Shown here piece by piece: positions 9,301 to 18,086 of a DNA stretch of 64,000 nt; position 1 is the stretch's first letter; every line of letters starts with the position of its first letter. The notes beneath the pieces were generated by a model that saw only the letters and a list, made by a program, of their open reading frames with translations, made no database searches and was not told where the DNA came from. Source of the stretch: Planctomycetia bacterium (GTDB lineage Bacteria; Planctomycetota; Phycisphaerae; Phycisphaerales; SM1A02); NCBI GenBank assembly GCA_005799495.1, contig SYGP01000011.1, positions 37,687 through 101,686 of the forward strand. Direction: 5' to 3'. A program made the translations under genes and the position numbers.

Positions 9301-10182
9301 ATGACCGACCGCGCGGAAATCACAAAGACCTGGAAACTCTTCATTGGTGGCGCGTATCCACGCAGCGAGTCTGGGCGGGTTCTTCCCGTGCACGATGTGA
9401 CTGGGCGAGCGGGCGTTCGTGCCGTTGCATACGCGGCGCAGGCATCTCGGAAGGACATGCGCGATGCGGTGGAAGCCGCGCGTGCGGCGCAGGATCGTTG
9501 GGCTGCAGCGAGCGGCCTGCTCCGCGGGCAGATTCTCTATCGACTGGCTGAGATGCTCGATGGTCGGCGCGCCGAGCTGGTGGATGCCGTTCGCATTGGT
9601 GGTCGGCTCGGGCGGGGCAAGGCGCGCATCGAAGTGGAACGGAGCCTGGACCGCATCGTGTCGTTCGCGGGTTGGTGCGACAAACTGGAGAGCGTGATGG
9701 GCGGTCGCAATCCGGTGGCTGGACCGTTCCACTGTTTTTCACAGGTCGAGCCAGTCGGGGTCGTTGCGGTCTTTGCGCCGGATGAGCATCCGCTGCTCGG
9801 GTTCCTGTCGCTTGTGCTGCCCGCGCTCGCGTGTGGGTGCTCCGTGGTTGCTGTCGCGAGTGCCAGCGAACCAGTGCCCGCATTGATCGTGTCGGAGGCA
9901 GCACCGAGTTCGGATATCCCTGCGGGAGTGTTCAACCTGCTGACAGGATCGCATGAGGAGCTGGTTCCGGTTGCCGCTGCACACCGAGACATCGATGCCG
10001 TTGTTGCTGCGGTGCCCCTCGAGCTGGCAAAGACCCTGCAGGTCGGCGTTGCGGAGAACATGAAGCGGGTTCGGCTGATCGATCCGGGGGCAGCGTTTTT
10101 GGACGAAAACGCGTGGAACGATCCGCGGGCGTTCACGGGAGTGACCGAGATAAAGACGGTCTGGCATCCAATCGGGATTTGA
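9301..10182 (+). CDS. Half-length aldehyde dehydrogenase homologue lacking the catalytic domain
   Basis: The 293 residues match only the cofactor-binding half of an ALDH: WKLFIGGAYPRSESGRVLPV at the start, then SFAGWCDKLESVMGGRNPVAGP and VEPVGVVAVFAPDEHPLLGF, parallel to the preceding gene. The region that should hold the LELGG glutamate and the GQxC cysteine is missing; the protein ends soon after a short DIDAVVAAVPLELAKTL stretch. The frame is intact, the start ATG has a good AAGGA site, and the end (...KTVWHPIGI) looks natural. This therefore seems to be a maintained non-catalytic partner and not a fresh deletion. It could form hetero-oligomers with the upstream enzyme. A terminator-like hairpin follows at 10203. 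Confidence 0.85.
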   Translation: MTDRAEITKTWKLFIGGAYPRSESGRVLPVHDVTGRAGVRAVAYAAQASRKDMRDAVEAARAAQDRWAAASGLLRGQILYRLAEMLDGRRAELVDAVRIGGRLGRGKARIEVERSLDRIVSFAGWCDKLESVMGGRNPVAGPFHCFSQVEPVGVVAVFAPDEHPLLGFLSLVLPALACGCSVVAVASASEPVPALIVSEAAPSSDIPAGVFNLLTGSHEELVPVAAAHRDIDAVVAAVPLELAKTLQVGVAENMKRVRLIDPGAAFLDENAWNDPRAFTGVTEIKTVWHPIGI

Positions 10183-10202
10183 GGGCGTCGATTTCGATTT
10201 GC

Positions 10203-10227
10203 AAGCGCATAACTCTTGTGCGTTTTT
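10203..10227 (+). terminator. Rho-independent terminator-like hairpin after the ALDH pair
   Basis: AAGCGCA pairs with TGCGTTT (seven pairs, one of them G-T) around a nine-base loop, and the 3' arm runs into five T residues. It lies 21 bp past the stop codon of the truncated ALDH gene, as expected for the end of that transcript. The stem is short, so efficiency is uncertain. Confidence 0.5.
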
Positions 10228-10714
10228 GAGTCTCCATTGGCGATTTTGTAAAAATCATGACCTCCGCTTGCTTCGCCTAGGCGGTAATCCGATTGTGTTG
10301 GTGTCTGGCAATCCAAGAGGCGCCCCGCTCAGCACGCGAGAAGTGCGCCGAAGTTTGCCACCTCTCGAAGAGCACGAATGGGCGGGGAAACCCTCGGCGA
10401 TCGTCCGACGCAGAAGTTTCGTGGCGGGAGCCAACTGGGCGAGGTTTCTCGGAGTGCGGTTCTCGGGTTCTGACAGGGCTGGGCGAGTCAATCGGAGCCC
10501 TTTCAGGACCATTTCGGACGACTGAGGAGGGTAGGAAAAGGACAGGAGGGTAGGAAAAGGACGAATGGGGCGGAGCGGAGAAGGATGAGGACCTCGGAGG
10601 GAGGGAAAGGACCGAGGAGGGCAGGAAAAGGGGCGAAGGAGCCCCGACGGGATGGATGGGAAGGAACACCGCGCGGATGGGATGGACCGCGCATGAACAT
10701 TGGGGATCTGGCCG
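10228..10714. other. Non-coding stretch with purine-rich part
   Basis: About 490 bp in which I see no convincing gene. Short open frames occur on both strands, but their products are arginine/proline or serine/proline rich and look like composition artefacts. The second half (from about 10520) is almost pure A and G on the plus strand. No tRNA-like cloverleaf was seen. Confidence 0.5.
10525..10631. repeat. Purine-rich direct repeats
   Basis: A 19-bp unit, AGGAGGGTAGGAAAAGGAC, occurs twice in direct contact at 10525-10543 and 10544-10562. A third, shortened copy with one change (AGGAGGGCAGGAAAAGG) lies at 10615-10631. The sequence between is also A/G-rich. Such strand-asymmetric tracts can form triplex or G-quadruplex structures; no function is established. 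Confidence 0.75.
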
Positions 10715-10747
10715 AGGTCTAGCGAAAGCTAGACCTTGCGCTTTTTT
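10715..10747 (+). terminator. Perfect 9-bp hairpin with GAAA loop and T-tract
   Basis: AGGTCTAGC (10715-10723) and GCTAGACCT (10728-10736) pair perfectly around a GAAA tetraloop. Five bases later come six T residues (10742-10747). It looks like an intrinsic terminator for plus-strand transcription, but it stands over 500 bp past the last gene, so it would end either read-through or an unrecognised transcript from 10228-10714. Confidence 0.65.
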
Positions 10748-11079
10748 GGCGATATAGACAGAAAATAGATCAGATATCGATATCTATCGCAGAAGAAGAT
10801 CGATATTCATACGATCGCCACGCCAATATCCAACGATTTACAGGTATTTGCCATCATTTTCGGCGAAGTTCGTCGATATGCAATCGTTTGGAGCACAAAT
10901 ACAGCACAATGTCGTCTTTCTTCCGACTTCGCAGAAACATATTCTGGTACCAGATTGGTACTACTTGGCGCATCAGTTTCTGGCGACTCAATCGACGCGC
11001 AAAGCGCATCGGAGCATCGCATTGCGCCGATAGATTGGATCCTTCAATCGTGCGGCACCTCCCATACAACACTCACACC
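10748..11079 (+). promoter_or_regulatory. AT-rich upstream region of the TolC-type gene
   Basis: This is much more AT-rich than its surroundings and contains a 14-bp perfect palindrome, AGATATCGATATCT, at 10772-10785, followed by further GATCGATAT-type motifs to about 10830. It precedes the efflux-like genes and is the natural place for their promoter and an operator. I cannot assign -35/-10 boxes with confidence. Confidence 0.35.
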
Positions 11080-12858
11080 GTGTCCAGGCGCTGGAGTCGG
11101 TTCTTTGTGGTGCTGTGCCTTGTCAGCGCAGCCGTTCCATCATGCCGCGACGAGGCGCTTGTGGCAATCGACGCCGATGCCGAGCGTCGGTTGCGGGAGG
11201 CAAGCGACTCCATCCGCGAACCAGCGAGCGTTCCCCTTCTGAATCAGACCGAGTCCAAGTACCAAGGAACCCCCTTCACGGCGGACAGCCCAGGACTCAA
11301 CCAACCACCGACTGTCAATCCGACCGCCGAGGAGTTGGACTATCAGGCGCGGCTGAAGCAGAAGCTCGATGCGGACCGAGTCATCCGCGAGGTCACTTCC
11401 AATTCGCCTCCTCCGCCCGATGCGGAGCGATTCAATCTCTCGAAGAGTTTCCAGTACGCGATTCGCAAGAGCATTGAGTACCGCGTTGCCGAGGAGACCT
11501 ATCTGTTGATCGCGCTGGACCTGCTGATTCAACAGCACATCTGGAGCCCCCGCATCTTCGACACGATCACGCCGCAAGTGCAAGGAGTGGCGGTCAACAG
11601 TTCGCAGTCGACGGCACTGCAACTGGTGAACGAGTTTTCGGCGAGGCAGAAACTTCCCTATGGTGGCGAGGTCAGTGCGTCGATCCTGACCCAGGCATCC
11701 AGTCAATTGCAAGAGGCGGTCATCACTGGTCAGGCCAGCTCGATCGATGTCGCGCTCAACCTCAACATTCCACTCCTGCGCGGTGCGGGCCTGGTTGCGC
11801 AGGAGGATCTGATTCAGTCCAAGCGCAATCTGGTCTACGGCGCGCGCGCGTTCGAGGACTTTCGGAGGCGCTTTTACATCGCAGTCTTCAGCGATTACCA
11901 CGACTTGGTGGTCCAACAGCAGGTGATCGCCAACACGCGTGCGCAAGTGGAACGCCTTCGCCTGATCGTCGAGCGCGAGGATGCGCTTGTCGAGAGCGGG
12001 CGACAGGTTGCGTTCCAGGCTGATCTGGCGAAGCAGCGTGCGCTGTTCGTCATCAACAATCTGGCAACGCTGGAGGAGATCTACAAACTCGCCGTGGATC
12101 GCTTCAAGCTGAGGATCGGCTACGAGACGGACAAGGCGATCGTGATCGAGCCTGAGATGCTTGATCTCGATGCGCCCACGATCGATCCTGGGCAGGCCAT
12201 CGCTTCCGCATTTGAGTGGCGGCTGGATCTGCAGAATGCGCGGGACCGTGTCGTGGATTCGAGACGCAAGGTCGACAACGCGCGCAATGCGGTCCTTGCA
12301 GGCGCGGACTTCTTCGCGACCGCATCGCTGCTGAGCAACCCCGACTTCTTCAACGGCGTTCAGTTGGATGACACATTCAACGACTGGGCAGTCGGCATGG
12401 CGATCGATCTTCCGCTTGACCGCACCATCGAAGAGGTCAATGTGCGGAAGGCGCAGGTGCTGCTCGAGCAGGTGGATCGCCAATTCGTCTTTGCCCAGAA
12501 CACGGCGGCGGTTGAGGTTCGTCAGGCCGCTCGCCGCATCGATCGGGCGCTGTACACGCTGTCGCTGCAGGACAAGAACATCGACATCGCGCGGAATCGT
12601 CAAGCAAGCATCGATGCGGCACCCGATCGGGCGAGTCCCCGAGATCGCACCGAGGCCGTGGATGAACTGGCTCGAGCGGAGAACGAGAAAGCCCGCGCAC
12701 TGCGGGAGGTCCAGATCGCAATCTTGGAGTACCTGAGGCAGACGGGGCAGCTCCGCGTTTCGGATGACGGCGAGATCATTGCACCACCAGGGCTGCAGGT
12801 CCGATACCGCCGCGGTCCCGGACTTCTTGCGCAACCTGATGGGATTCCACCAGCTTGA
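11080..12858 (+). CDS. TolC-family outer-membrane efflux lipoprotein
   Basis: Outer-membrane channel component of a tripartite exporter. I chose the GTG at 11080 because it yields a lipoprotein signal (RRWSRFFVVLCLVSAAVPSC, lipobox cysteine near residue 22); the frame is open to 10888, but that extension lies in AT-rich leader sequence. The mature protein has the duplicated helical hairpins of TolC: long heptad-like helices such as YHDLVVQQQVIANTRAQVERL and, in the second half, EFRWRLDLQNARDRVVDSRRK-type and VNVRKAQVLLEQVDRQF segments. At about 592 residues it is somewhat longer than E. coli TolC. The HlyD-like adaptor gene begins 12 bp later, so the two are surely co-transcribed. Confidence 0.85.
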   Translation: MSRRWSRFFVVLCLVSAAVPSCRDEALVAIDADAERRLREASDSIREPASVPLLNQTESKYQGTPFTADSPGLNQPPTVNPTAEELDYQARLKQKLDADRVIREVTSNSPPPPDAERFNLSKSFQYAIRKSIEYRVAEETYLLIALDLLIQQHIWSPRIFDTITPQVQGVAVNSSQSTALQLVNEFSARQKLPYGGEVSASILTQASSQLQEAVITGQASSIDVALNLNIPLLRGAGLVAQEDLIQSKRNLVYGARAFEDFRRRFYIAVFSDYHDLVVQQQVIANTRAQVERLRLIVEREDALVESGRQVAFQADLAKQRALFVINNLATLEEIYKLAVDRFKLRIGYETDKAIVIEPEMLDLDAPTIDPGQAIASAFEWRLDLQNARDRVVDSRRKVDNARNAVLAGADFFATASLLSNPDFFNGVQLDDTFNDWAVGMAIDLPLDRTIEEVNVRKAQVLLEQVDRQFVFAQNTAAVEVRQAARRIDRALYTLSLQDKNIDIARNRQASIDAAPDRASPRDRTEAVDELARAENEKARALREVQIAILEYLRQTGQLRVSDDGEIIAPPGLQVRYRRGPGLLAQPDGIPPA

Positions 12859-12870
12859 GGCTACGCTTCG

Positions 12871-14574
12871 ATGCAGATGGAACCGCAATCACCGCCCGAT
12901 CCTGATGCGCTGCCGAAGCAGCAGACGCGCACTCGTTGGCCGGTGCCGGCGCGTCGACTTCTGTGGATCGGCGGCGCGGTTCTCGTTGCAGCGACGGGCG
13001 CGTTCATCCTGATGCCGTCGTCGCCGCAGAGAACAGTGACAGCCTCTTCGGCGGAGCGATTCGATGGGCCGGCGCTCGTCGTGGTCGAACGCGGCGACTT
13101 CGACATGGTGATCCCCGTGTCGGGCGAGTTGTCTGCGCTGCGTCAGGTGGAAGTGCGCAATCTGCTCGAGGGACGCGCGGTCATTACGGAGATCGTGGCG
13201 GAGGGCAAGCGCGTCGCGAAGGGAGATGTGCTCGTTCGCTTTGCGAGTGAAGAGACTGCGGACCGCAACAAGGATTTGCAAGACAAGCTCAAGACTGCTC
13301 AGGCGGAAGCGATCTCGGCGGAGCAAGCGTTGGCGATCAAGCGCAACGAAAAGGCGAGCGAGATGGACAAGGCTCGTCTGCAGGTGCAGCTCGCCGAATT
13401 GGCCCTCGAGGGCTGGCGCAGTGGCGATCAGGTTTCGAAGCGCCAACAGTTGGCGACCGCGCTCGAGGCGGCCGCGATCGATTCACAGCGGTTGCAGAAG
13501 CGATTCGCGGAGTCGGAGACGCTCGTGGGGAAGGGCTTCATCAGTCGCGACGAGTTTGAGCGCGACCGCATCGCGATGATCCAGGCGGATGCGAAAATGA
13601 AGCAGTCGGAACTCGACATCGATGTCTACGAGAAGTTCCAGCGTCCGCAGGACGAAGCCAAACGAAAGTCCGATCTCGATCAGGCGACGGCGGAGCTCGG
13701 TCGCACGGAGCAGCGCAAGGATTCGGAAATCGTGAAGGCAACATCGGATCTCGAGAGCGCGCAGTTCCGAGCCCAGACCGCACAGGAACGCCTCGTCCAG
13801 GGACAGCGGAACCTCGGGAACACGACGATCGAATCGCCCACCGATGGGTTGGTGGTGTATGCCAGCAGCCTGGAGTCGGGCGGGTGGGGCCGCGGCGGTG
13901 GCGAGAGTTCGCCGCCGACGGCAGGCACGGAAGTCAAGCCGAATGAGTTGATCATGATCATTCCCGACATCTCGCAGATGGTCGCTTCACTCAAGGTCAG
14001 CGAAGCACTGTCGGGACGCATCAAGCCGGACCAGGAAGTCACCGTCTTCAGTGATGCGAATCCGAATGTGCCCATCGTTGGCACCGTGCTGAATGTGAGC
14101 GTTCTCGCGGAGAGCGGTGGATGGCGCGATCCGAACAGGCGCGATTACAAGGTGCGCGTGCTGCTCGACGATTCCCACGGGCTTGATCTGAAGCCGAGCA
14201 TGCGCTGCAAGGCATCCATCCTGCTTGGACGGGCGGAGGATGTGCTGAGCATTCCGGTGCAGGCGGTGTTCCGCGAGGGTGTGGCGAGCTATGTGTATGT
14301 GCCGGATGGCAAGGGATTCAGTCAGCGACAAGTTCGCCTTGGGCGGTCGAGCGAACTGCAAGTGGAAGTGGTGGATGGTCTCGGCGAAGGGGATGAAGTA
14401 CTGCTGCGCGAACCATCGGCTGACGAGATCATGGTTCGGTTGCCTCCTGAGGTGGTGAATCCGAAGGAAGATCAGCCAGCGCGTCATCGCGGCGCCGCGC
14501 TGCCGAAGCCGGTGGAACCACCAGCCACCCCCGCCCTGCCTGCGGCATCCACGCCGTCGAGCAGCGGCTCCTGA
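12871..14574 (+). CDS. HlyD/RND-type periplasmic membrane-fusion adaptor
   Basis: Bridges an inner-membrane transporter to the TolC-like channel. A single membrane anchor lies near residues 30-47 (LLWIGGAVLVAATGAFIL). The first half of the lipoyl domain follows, with a VRNLLEGRAVITEIVAEGKRV-type strand pattern. A long coiled coil spans about 130-310, and the second lipoyl half has IESPTDGLVVYAS. Beta-barrel and membrane-proximal domains end near residue 525, and the tail is proline/alanine-rich. At 567 residues it is long for the family. No ABC or RND pump gene is found next to it, so the transporter is encoded elsewhere. Its stop TGA overlaps the next ATG (TGATG). Confidence 0.87.
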   Translation: MQMEPQSPPDPDALPKQQTRTRWPVPARRLLWIGGAVLVAATGAFILMPSSPQRTVTASSAERFDGPALVVVERGDFDMVIPVSGELSALRQVEVRNLLEGRAVITEIVAEGKRVAKGDVLVRFASEETADRNKDLQDKLKTAQAEAISAEQALAIKRNEKASEMDKARLQVQLAELALEGWRSGDQVSKRQQLATALEAAAIDSQRLQKRFAESETLVGKGFISRDEFERDRIAMIQADAKMKQSELDIDVYEKFQRPQDEAKRKSDLDQATAELGRTEQRKDSEIVKATSDLESAQFRAQTAQERLVQGQRNLGNTTIESPTDGLVVYASSLESGGWGRGGGESSPPTAGTEVKPNELIMIIPDISQMVASLKVSEALSGRIKPDQEVTVFSDANPNVPIVGTVLNVSVLAESGGWRDPNRRDYKVRVLLDDSHGLDLKPSMRCKASILLGRAEDVLSIPVQAVFREGVASYVYVPDGKGFSQRQVRLGRSSELQVEVVDGLGEGDEVLLREPSADEIMVRLPPEVVNPKEDQPARHRGAALPKPVEPPATPALPAASTPSSSGS

Positions 14575-15356
14575 TGGTCCACCCCATCCAGATCGCGTGT
14601 GGTGTCGTCTGTGCAGTACTGCTCGCGAATTGTGCGCCGAACACCACTCCCACTGGTCAGGCCAAACAGCAGTCCACGCTCCGCGTGCTGGTGTTTTCCA
14701 AGACAACGGGGTTTCGCCACACATCCATTCCGATCGGCATCGAATGCGTGCGTGAGGTTCTCGGAGGCACCATCGAGGTCGAAGCGACCGAGGACTCGTC
14801 GCGCTTCAATGATGCGGAACTCGCTCGGTTCACCTGCGTGGTCTTCCTGTCGACCACCGGCGATGTGCTCGAGCCAACTCAACAGGCCGCGTTCCAACGG
14901 TTCATCGAGGGAGGCGGCGGATTCGCTGGCATCCATGCGGCAAGCGACACGGAGCATGATTGGCCTTGGTTCACGGACATGATCGGTGCGCGGTTCATCG
15001 GTCATCCACCCGTGCAGTCCGCAACCGTCGTCGTGGAGGATCGCACGCACGAGTCGACGCGCATGCTTCCCGCGCGATGGCCACGAACGGATGAGTGGTA
15101 CCGCTTCCATCGAAACCCGCGCTCGGTTTCTGGAATCCATGTGCTTGCGAATCTTGATGAGTCGACCTTCGAAGGTGGCGGGATGGATGGCGATCATCCC
15201 TGTGCATGGTGGCGATTGATGGGGGACGGGCGCTGCTGGTACACCGCTGGTGGGCACACGGAAGAGTCCTTTCGCGAACCGCTCTTCCGCGATCATCTTC
15301 GGGGCGGCATCCTGTGGGCCTGCGGCGTGGGTGCGGATCGACCACCACGCCCGTAG
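14574..15356 (+). CDS. ThuA-domain (glutamine-amidotransferase-like) secreted protein
   Basis: The ThuA fold is recognised from VLVFSKTTGFRHTSIPIGIE near residue 40, GGGFAGIHAASDTEHDWPWF near 115-135 and a late PCAWWRLMGDGRCWYTAGGH segment. ThuA proteins resemble class I glutamine amidotransferases and are linked to sugar metabolism, but most have no assigned reaction. The N-terminus is hydrophobic and ends in LLANCAPN, a likely lipobox, so this is probably a lipoprotein. It follows the adaptor gene with a one-base overlap, an unusual partner for an exporter. Family assignment is good; function is unknown. Confidence 0.88.
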   Translation: MVHPIQIACGVVCAVLLANCAPNTTPTGQAKQQSTLRVLVFSKTTGFRHTSIPIGIECVREVLGGTIEVEATEDSSRFNDAELARFTCVVFLSTTGDVLEPTQQAAFQRFIEGGGGFAGIHAASDTEHDWPWFTDMIGARFIGHPPVQSATVVVEDRTHESTRMLPARWPRTDEWYRFHRNPRSVSGIHVLANLDESTFEGGGMDGDHPCAWWRLMGDGRCWYTAGGHTEESFREPLFRDHLRGGILWACGVGADRPPRP

Positions 15357-15416
15357 CATGCCGCCCTGTCGGCACACGGTTGTTGAGGACCAGCAAAGCC
15401 AGAGAAGGGGAGATCG

Positions 15417-16346
15417 ATGGAAGACGCTTTTTCACCACATGTGAAGGTCGCAGGCTCAGCCCCATTGCCACCGTACTCATTCACGAATGTGTGGGGGCTG
15501 GGTTGGTCGAGGTGGTGGGCTTCCTTCTTGCCGCTGTTCCTTGGGACGCTCATCGTCGTCGCCGTGTATGTGCCCCTGCAACTGCCCAACTTGGTGAACA
15601 TCCCCACAGCCATCGTGGGTGCGAAGGCATCTCAGTCACCGGAGACTGCGCAGAACCTGAAGGATGCATCGGTCGTGGCATCAGGACTCGCCGGCATCTT
15701 CGGGTGCTTTGCCGTGCTGTGGTCCATCTTCGTGTCGTTGCCGATCCTTGCCGGATTTGTGTGGATGGGCGTGCAGGCGGCGCGCGGAACGGTCCCATCC
15801 GTGGGCAGCATTTTCCAGGGATTTCGCCGCTTTCCAACGGTGCTCGGAGGTGTCTTCTTCTCCGTGATCATTTTTGCCGTGCCCTATCTGCTGGCAATCG
15901 GCGTGGCCTTGGCCTTGCTGTTGTCTCAGAGCGGTTGGGATACTGGTCAACTCAACCAGTTGATGAACGACCATGAATCGTGGGACGGTGGGTTCGTCAC
16001 AGCACTCATCATTGCGGCGGTGTGGGTTGCTGTGTGCGTGGTGGTCATCTATTGGATCGGTTTGCGGCTCATCATGTGGTTGCCTGTCGTGGTAGACGAC
16101 GCAGGTCCTCGCCGTGGCGCGTGGGCGAGCATCAATCGGTCTTGGCAGATCACGAGGGGATCTGCCCTGTCACTGTTTGGACTGCTGCTCACCGCAGGAC
16201 TGATGACGATGTTCACGCTCGTCCTGTGCTGCGCACCCTACTTCTTGGTTGGACTTCCGCTGTACATCACGCTGTACGGGCTGGCGTACGCCATGCTGAG
16301 TCAGCAGGAGGCGGATGGAAATGCGGCGGCAAGTCCTTTGCAGTGA
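15417..16346 (+). CDS. Polytopic membrane protein of unknown function
   Basis: A 309-residue protein with about five to six hydrophobic segments, for example FLPLFLGTLIVVAVYVPL, GGVFFSVIIFAVPYLLAIGV, FVTALIIAAVWVAVCVVVIY and LFGLLLTAGLMTMFTLVLCC. The pattern, including a RGAWASINRSWQITRGSAL loop between the fourth and fifth helices, recalls the bacterial membrane families related to glycerophosphodiesterase membrane domains or DUF975, but I cannot name it. Its 3' end overlaps the next gene by 32 bp. The following protein has a similar layout and may be a partner or diverged copy. Confidence 0.8.
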   Translation: MEDAFSPHVKVAGSAPLPPYSFTNVWGLGWSRWWASFLPLFLGTLIVVAVYVPLQLPNLVNIPTAIVGAKASQSPETAQNLKDASVVASGLAGIFGCFAVLWSIFVSLPILAGFVWMGVQAARGTVPSVGSIFQGFRRFPTVLGGVFFSVIIFAVPYLLAIGVALALLLSQSGWDTGQLNQLMNDHESWDGGFVTALIIAAVWVAVCVVVIYWIGLRLIMWLPVVVDDAGPRRGAWASINRSWQITRGSALSLFGLLLTAGLMTMFTLVLCCAPYFLVGLPLYITLYGLAYAMLSQQEADGNAAASPLQ

Positions 16347-17184
16347 CGCACGAGAACTCGCGGCGAAGGCACTCGAGCATCATCGGCCGGCGCTCGTGTG
16401 GGTGGGGATACTGACTGCGCTCACATCGATCGTTCCGCTCATTCTTGGCGCGGTCGGGCTGCTGCGACCGGGAGCCGTGCCACCGTCGACCCCCACCCTG
16501 CAAGCCGACGAGGCGATCCAGGCTCTCGGCAGCGTGCTCGCATCGGCTGGACTGCGTGCAGTGGGCAGCATTGGGTTCCTGTTGCTGCTTGCACTGCCGC
16601 TTTCCTACGGAGCCGCGTACATCGGCGTTTGCGCGGTTCGCAATGAACGCACCCGCACCTCGGATCTCTTGCTGCCGTTTCGGCGACCGATCGCGTTCGG
16701 TGTCTTTGCACTGCTGCTCATCGCATCGGGGCTGGTGCCGCTCGTGGCATGGATCATCGCAGCCGTTGCCGTTGGCGTTGTCGTGACGCTTGCCATGCTT
16801 GGATCCACCCCCGATCCAGCCGACATGATGCTGCCGATGCTGTGGACGGTGATGCTCGTCGGCGTCCCCTTCATCTTCATCAGCATCTACTTCCAGTTCC
16901 GCCTCGTGTTCGCGGGCATCGCAGCGATCGATCCTTCCTGCGGTCGCCTCGGAGGGTGGGCCTCCACGGTGCTGTCCTGGCGTCTGACTCGCGGTCAGAA
17001 TCTTCCGCTCAGTTGGGTCGCGTGGGAGGCCCTCGTCGCTCTCGGAGCGAGCGTGTTCCGCGACTTTGGACTCGGCATCGTGACGCGCGGCTTGCCCGAG
17101 TTCGTTGCACTCTTCTGCGCGAGTTACGAACTGCTGCTGCGACGTTTGCAGGCGCAGTCAACTTCGCGGCAGGGTTCGCAGTGA
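16315..17184 (+). CDS. Second polytopic membrane protein, possible partner of the preceding one
   Basis: A 289-residue protein with four to five membrane segments: LVWVGILTALTSIVPLILGA, LRAVGSIGFLLLLALPLSYG, FGVFALLLIASGLVPLVAWI with the adjoining AAVAVGVVVTLAML, and LWTVMLVGVPFIFISIYFQF. Near the end STVLSWRLTRGQNLPLSW echoes the SINRSWQITRGSALSL loop of the preceding protein, which suggests common ancestry. The start overlaps the upstream gene by 32 bp, and the 3' end overlaps the convergent CDF gene by 61 bp. Function unknown. Confidence 0.8.
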   Translation: MEMRRQVLCSDARELAAKALEHHRPALVWVGILTALTSIVPLILGAVGLLRPGAVPPSTPTLQADEAIQALGSVLASAGLRAVGSIGFLLLLALPLSYGAAYIGVCAVRNERTRTSDLLLPFRRPIAFGVFALLLIASGLVPLVAWIIAAVAVGVVVTLAMLGSTPDPADMMLPMLWTVMLVGVPFIFISIYFQFRLVFAGIAAIDPSCGRLGGWASTVLSWRLTRGQNLPLSWVAWEALVALGASVFRDFGLGIVTRGLPEFVALFCASYELLLRRLQAQSTSRQGSQ

Positions 17185-18080
17185 GCCGTTGCATCGCCGA
17201 TGCCGCCGAGTGCGTTCAACGCTCGCGTCTCGATGCATGATGCAATGTCGTGACTCTCTTCGACGCTCATGTCGGGCGGCAGGCGGATGTGCATGTCGAT
17301 CCAGTGGTCGCGTCCATCATGGCGGCAGCGAACCTTGTGGAACGAGCAGATCGTGGGCGTTGCGCCGCCGTGGGGCAAGTGTGCCGCGAGCAGCACACGC
17401 AGTGCCTGGATGTCCCTTTCGTCCTGACGATCGATCAGCAGGTCCACCGAACGCAGCGCGATCCGACCGCCCATCACGATCAAGACGACTCCAAGGCAGG
17501 TGGCGACCGCAGGATCGATCCACCAGACGCCGAGAAGTCGAACGGCCAAGAGACTCGCGATGACCGCCGCCGTCGTGATCGAGTCCGACAGGAGGTGCAT
17601 GCCATCGGCGGTGAGCGCGGAGGAGCCGGTCCGCCGCCCAGCGCGGATGAGGAGCCATGCCAGCGCGAGATTCATGATCCCGCCGCCGAGCATGAGCGCA
17701 ATGCCCCAGCCTGTGTTGGAGATCGGTTCTTGGCGCTCGAGGATGGATCGGATGGCGTGCATCAGCACGAACGCGCCCGCTGCCACGAGCATGCCGCCTT
17801 CGATGGCCGCGCTGATGAACTCCACGCGACCATGTCCGTATGGGTGGTCTTCATCGGCGGGGACGGCAGACAGTCGCACGGCCCACAGCGTCATCACACT
17901 CGCTGCAACATTCACGATCGACTCGAGTGCGTCGGAGAGGACGGCATCCGACTTCGTCCACCACCAAGCGGCGAGTTTGATGCCGAGAACGAAGACCGAT
18001 GCACCGGCTGCAAGTGTGGCGAGTGCCTTCGGCGATGTCACAAGGGAGATCGTACGAGTACGGGCTCGTGTCTCTAGCAT
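17124..18080 (-). CDS. Cation diffusion facilitator (CDF) metal exporter
   Basis: Exports a divalent metal such as Zn, Fe or Mn in exchange for protons. Six membrane helices are recognisable. Metal-site motifs are KSDAVLSDALESIVN in helix 2 and MHLLSDSITTAAV in helix 5, with the family's DEDHPYGHGRVEFISA loop between helices 2 and 3. The C-terminal cytoplasmic domain (from about residue 205) has the ferredoxin-like CDF dimerisation pattern with several histidines (LPHGGATPTICSFHKVR). It ends in a Cys-rich EPCREVDCACKRR tail that may bind metal. The start is six bases from the divergent gene at 18087. Confidence 0.92.
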   Translation of the reverse strand: MLETRARTRTISLVTSPKALATLAAGASVFVLGIKLAAWWWTKSDAVLSDALESIVNVAASVMTLWAVRLSAVPADEDHPYGHGRVEFISAAIEGGMLVAAGAFVLMHAIRSILERQEPISNTGWGIALMLGGGIMNLALAWLLIRAGRRTGSSALTADGMHLLSDSITTAAVIASLLAVRLLGVWWIDPAVATCLGVVLIVMGGRIALRSVDLLIDRQDERDIQALRVLLAAHLPHGGATPTICSFHKVRCRHDGRDHWIDMHIRLPPDMSVEESHDIASCIETRALNALGGIGDATAHCEPCREVDCACKRRSSSS

Positions 18081-18086
18081 GACCGC

